Below, in pieces: positions 30,035 through 32,122 of a stretch of 32,122 nucleotides of DNA. The notes below the pieces were generated by a model. It saw only the letters and a list, made by a program, of their open reading frames with translations. It was not told the DNA's origin and did no database searches. Position numbers and translations under genes: made by a program. The DNA is from Arthrobacter celericrescens. Lineage in GTDB: Bacteria; Actinomycetota; Actinomycetes; Actinomycetales; Micrococcaceae. Position 1 is the stretch's first letter. Each line of letters opens with the position of its first letter. The stretch is taken from assembly GCF_003614925.1 (NCBI RefSeq), contig NZ_QYLP01000080.1, positions 1 to 32,122 of the forward strand, written 5' to 3'.

Positions 30035-30973
30035 ATGAGCACCCCCGAAATTCCGCAGTCCCCGCAGCCCGCCGCACAGTCCCCGATGCCGCGTCCCGTC
30101 ACCCCCGGCAGCCAGGCCTCCTTCGGCACCTACGGCGGACGCCCGGTCAGCTTCGTCCGTCGCGGCACGCGCCTGCAGGGCCGCCGGCAGCAGGCCTGGG
30201 ACGAGCATGCGGACCGCTGGGTGCTCGACGTGCCGCGGCATGTCGCCAACACCTCCGTGCACCCTGATTACGTGTTCGACGCCGAGGCCGAGTTCGGCCG
30301 CAAGGCCCCCCTGGTGGTTGAAATCGGCTCGGGTTTGGGCGAGGCCGTCTGCCACGCCGCGGAGGAGAACCCGGACAAGGACTTCCTCGCCGTCGAGGTC
30401 TACACCCCCGGCCTGGCGAACACCCTGATCAAGATCGCCAGCCGGGGCCTCAGCAACGTGCGCGTGGTGGAAGCCAACGCCCCCGAGGTCCTGGCCACCA
30501 TGCTCCCGGCCGGTTCCGTCAGCGAGGTCTGGGTCTTCTTCCCCGACCCCTGGCACAAGTCCCGGCACCACAAGCGCCGGCTGATCCAGCCGGAGTTCGC
30601 CAAGCTCGTAGCCCGCGTCCTCGAGCCGGGCGGCCTCTGGCGGGTCGCCACCGACTGGTCCAACTACGCCGTCCACGTCCGGAACGTCGTGGCGGAGTCG
30701 CAGGACTTCGAAAACCTGCACCACGGCGAACGCTCCGGTCCCGAGAGCCCGCTCACCAAGGTCTGGGAATCCGGCGTCGAATCCGTGGTGGGCGGCGCGC
30801 CCGTCAAGGAAGGCCGCGCGCCGGTCAGCACCGAGCACACGGGCCCCAACGAAGGCGTGGACCACGTGGGCGGCTGGGCCCCGCGCTTCGACGGCCGCAT
30901 CCGCACCAGCTTCGAGACCAAGGCGCACGAGGCCGGCCGGATGATCTTCGACCTCTGCTACCGCAAGGTCTGA
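30035..30973 (+). CDS. trmB: tRNA (guanine-N7-)-methyltransferase TrmB
   Basis: Methylates N7 of G46 in the variable loop of tRNA with SAM. Signature FFPDPWHKSRHHKRR at 168-182 is decisive (Asp171 catalytic); EIGSGLGE at 96-103 binds SAM, LAVEVYTPG (118-126) follows the ribose acid, and TSFETKAHEAGR (291-302) is the family's C-terminal tRNA-binding block. At 312 residues it is longer than the usual 220-260: there is a Pro/Gln-rich leader of about 45 residues and an insertion at about 236-282 just ahead of the C-terminal block. The actinobacterial enzymes often have such extensions, so this may be ordinary for the group. Three bases separate it from the next gene. Confidence 0.95.
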   Translation: MSTPEIPQSPQPAAQSPMPRPVTPGSQASFGTYGGRPVSFVRRGTRLQGRRQQAWDEHADRWVLDVPRHVANTSVHPDYVFDAEAEFGRKAPLVVEIGSGLGEAVCHAAEENPDKDFLAVEVYTPGLANTLIKIASRGLSNVRVVEANAPEVLATMLPAGSVSEVWVFFPDPWHKSRHHKRRLIQPEFAKLVARVLEPGGLWRVATDWSNYAVHVRNVVAESQDFENLHHGERSGPESPLTKVWESGVESVVGGAPVKEGRAPVSTEHTGPNEGVDHVGGWAPRFDGRIRTSFETKAHEAGRMIFDLCYRKV

Positions 30974-30976
30974 GCC

Positions 30977-31456
30977 GTGCCCCAGGTGCGCGCGGAACGG
31001 TTCATCCGGCTAGACCCCGGGACGGCCTTTGCCATGTCCCAGACCACCGGCGCCTTCCGCCTGAAGTGGGATCCGTTCATTTCCGCCCAGTCCTTCGCGG
31101 ACGGCGCCACGGCAGCCGGCAAGGGCGTCCGCACCCGCACGGTGTCCCGGATGGGCCTGCGCATGGTGAGCGAGTACGTCTCCTACGCGCCGCCCCGGAA
31201 CGTGGGCATGACCATGGTGTCCGGGCCGTGGTTCTTCGAAAACTTCGGCGGCGGCTGGCGCTTCACGCCCGACGACGGCGGCACCCGCGCCGTGTGGAAA
31301 TACACCTTTTCCTGCCGGCCGGCTTTCCTGAAGCCGCTCGCGGAGCGGATCGGCGGCTGGCTGCTCGGCCGGGAAATCGAACGCCGGATCGAGGCCTTCG
31401 CCCGGGCGTGCGAGAACCCCGAGTTGCTGGCCGAGTTCCGACGGAACGCGGGCTGA
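30977..31456 (+). CDS. SRPBCC family protein
   Basis: A 159-residue soluble protein of the SRPBCC/polyketide cyclase-like ligand-binding superfamily. It has the pattern of this fold: an opening strand VRAERFIRLDPGTAFAMSQ, a beta-sheet region with RTRTVSRMGLRMVSEYVSYAPPRNVGMTMVSGP (about 52-84), FENFGGGWRFTPDDGGTRAVWKYTF (about 87-111) and a long closing helix LKPLAERIGGWLLGREIERRIEAFARAC (about 118-145). Such proteins bind hydrophobic molecules; no catalytic set is apparent. The start is GTG 30977, three bases after the trmB stop, with no ribosome site of its own, so it is probably coupled to trmB, though a role in tRNA modification is not implied. Confidence 0.82.
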   Translation: MPQVRAERFIRLDPGTAFAMSQTTGAFRLKWDPFISAQSFADGATAAGKGVRTRTVSRMGLRMVSEYVSYAPPRNVGMTMVSGPWFFENFGGGWRFTPDDGGTRAVWKYTFSCRPAFLKPLAERIGGWLLGREIERRIEAFARACENPELLAEFRRNAG

Positions 31457-31573
31457 GCCGCGCCGGTCCGACGTCGAACTCGCCGGAATGCTGCAGGGTC
31501 GCCGGAACGCTTCAGCGAGCCCGCAGCGCTCCCGCGACCCCGGTGAGTGGCGGCCTGAATTGCCCACCGGACT

Positions 31574-31603
31574 TTGCCCACGTCCGCCACGGGCCGGTAC
31601 CCT
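31574..31603 (+). promoter_or_regulatory. Candidate promoter of the glycine riboswitch-lipA transcript
   Basis: TTGCCC (31574-31579) and TACCCT (31598-31603) with an 18-base spacer would start transcription near 31610, leaving the whole riboswitch intact. A second -10-like TATGAT (31636-31641) is nearer consensus but would start inside the first aptamer helix. Confidence 0.4.
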
Positions 31604-31608
31604 GTGAA

Positions 31609-31632
31609 GCGTGCCGCCCCATGGCGGCACGC
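31609..31632. other. Perfect 10-bp hairpin before the riboswitch
   Basis: GCGTGCCGCC (31609-31618) pairs fully with GGCGGCACGC (31623-31632) around CCAT. If transcription starts near 31610 this hairpin forms the 5' end of the lipA RNA; otherwise it could mark the end of the trmB transcript. No T-run follows. Confidence 0.5.
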
Positions 31633-31643
31633 GCTTATGATCT

Positions 31644-31843
31644 GCGGCGGGAGAGTCCTGCCGGTACATTCAGCGGGCGCCGTAGGAGCAAACCCTCCCC
31701 GGGAATCTCTCAGGCCCACGTACCGCCGCGGCAAGGCACCTCTGGAAAGCAGTCCGGCTGAACCCACAGCCCGGGCTCACCGACGGGGCAAGCGAACCCC
31801 CGCAGCTGCGGGTGGCGCGGAATCTCTCAGGTCCAATACAGAG
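31644..31843 (+). promoter_or_regulatory. Tandem glycine riboswitch (gcvT type)
   Basis: Two glycine aptamers in a row. Aptamer 1 spans 31644-31729: P1 arms GCGGCGG and CCGCCGC, GGGAGAGTCC, GCGCCGTAGGAGCAAA and GGAATCTCTCAGGCCCA are the conserved blocks. Aptamer 2 spans 31740-31843: P1 arms CTCTG and CAGAG, TCTGGAAAGC, CTCACCGACGGGGCAA and GGAATCTCTCAGGTCCA. The paired CTCTCAGG cores with GGAGCAA/GGGGCAA are diagnostic. The last base of aptamer 2 is the first of the hairpin at 31843-31876, which can serve as expression platform. Glycine normally turns such riboswitches on for glycine cleavage genes; the next gene here is lipA. Confidence 0.93.
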
Positions 31844-31876
31844 CGGGGAGGAACCACATCAATGTGGCGTCCCCGC
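31843..31876 (+). promoter_or_regulatory. Hairpin between glycine riboswitch and lipA (expression platform)
   Basis: GCGGGGA (31843-31849) pairs with TCCCCGC (31870-31876), and inside CCACAT (31854-31859) pairs with ATGTGG (31862-31867). It touches the P1 helix of aptamer 2. No T-run follows, so translation control or Rho-dependent control is likelier than intrinsic termination. The lipA ribosome site GGAG (31891-31894) is itself in the palindrome GGAGCTCC. Confidence 0.55.
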
Positions 31877-31900
31877 GCCACCTGAGTCCTGGAGCTCCCT

Positions 31901-32122
31901 ATGAGCCTGCACCTGAGTAACCCCGCACCTGAAGGCCGTAAGTTGCTGCGTGTTGAGCAGCGCAACAAAGCGGTTCCGGTCGAACGCAAGCCCGAGTGGA
32001 TCAAGGCCAAGGTCCAGATGGGGCCCGAGTTCGTAGGCCTGAAGAACCTCGTGAAGCAGGAAGGCCTGCACACCGTGTGCGAGGAAGCCGGCTGCCCGAA
32101 CATCTTCGAATGCTGGGAAGAC
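31901..32122 (+). CDS. lipA: Lipoyl synthase LipA, N-terminal part (runs off window)
   Basis: Inserts two sulfurs into octanoyl groups on carrier proteins to make lipoyl, a radical-SAM iron-sulfur enzyme. Only 74 residues are in the window. They are unmistakable: [15 protein letters not shown] (30-44) and [20 protein letters not shown] (55-74) with Cys60, Cys65 and Cys71, the C-x4-C-x5-C set that binds the sulfur-donating auxiliary cluster. The radical-SAM C-x3-C-x2-C set lies beyond the window end. The ATG at 31901 has GGAG six bases upstream. The glycine riboswitch directly ahead makes sense because the glycine cleavage H protein needs lipoyl to work, but most glycine riboswitches lie on the gcv genes themselves. 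Confidence 0.95.
   Translation, partial: MSLHLSNPAPEGRKLLRVEQRNKAVPVERKPEWIKAKVQMGPEFVGLKNLVKQEGLHTVCEEAGCPNIFECWED

Noticed and set aside
31636..31641. TATGAT as the lipA promoter
   Set aside because: It is a good -10 match but would start transcription inside the first helix of aptamer 1 and has no -35; the pair at 31574-31603 keeps the riboswitch whole.

Overview
The window is high-GC actinobacterial chromosome, most like Arthrobacter or a close relative (Micrococcaceae). The grounds are the codon and base composition, the actinobacterial form of the guanidine-III riboswitch, starts with a TANNNT -10 box directly before the ATG, and the mix of MFS, SSS, Lrp and CoA-linked catabolic genes. 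The genus is an inference. No rRNA, tRNA, phage, IS element or CRISPR array was seen. The calls rest on reading motifs and open frames by eye; no database search was run.

Layout. 1-1827: a small unknown protein, trpF (minus) and a HutD-like protein. 1907-2636: a guanidine-III riboswitch ahead of two SMR subunits, a predicted guanidinium exporter. 2710-6203: an aldo/keto reductase, an MBL-fold hydrolase and a DEAD-box helicase (minus) with a long leader. 6538-12417: a methyltransferase, an MFS exporter, a double-domain Lrp regulator (all accessory), then an M20 amidohydrolase with its MHS transporter. 12418-14325: an islet of plainly lower GC, starting with a palindromic repeat and holding two related small unknown genes (one broken) and a membrane protein. 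14447-16048: a CrtI/PYROXD2-type oxidoreductase closed by a very long hairpin.

16168-23384 (minus strand): a second double-domain Lrp regulator, then a five-gene run with overlapping stop and start codons: amidase, DUF3311 protein, sodium:solute symporter, CaiB-type CoA-transferase and a fused biotin-dependent carboxyltransferase. This reads as uptake, amide hydrolysis, CoA activation and (de)carboxylation of one unidentified compound. 23385-23587 carries an array of GGACATGTCC palindromes plus a 14-bp perfect hairpin; the same hairpin recurs at 12468-12504.

23588-27602: nucleoside hydrolase and MFS transporter (minus) facing ribokinase and a GNAT acetyltransferase (plus), a likely nucleoside/ribose salvage unit. 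27610-30973: a CynX-type MFS protein, a secreted GH26-like glycosidase and TrmB. 30977-32122: an SRPBCC protein, then a tandem glycine riboswitch leading into lipA, which runs off the window end.

The most interesting items are the GGACATGTCC/hairpin element in two intergenic places, the glycine riboswitch placed directly on lipA, the amidase-to-carboxyltransferase operon, and the repeated use of apparently leaderless starts.
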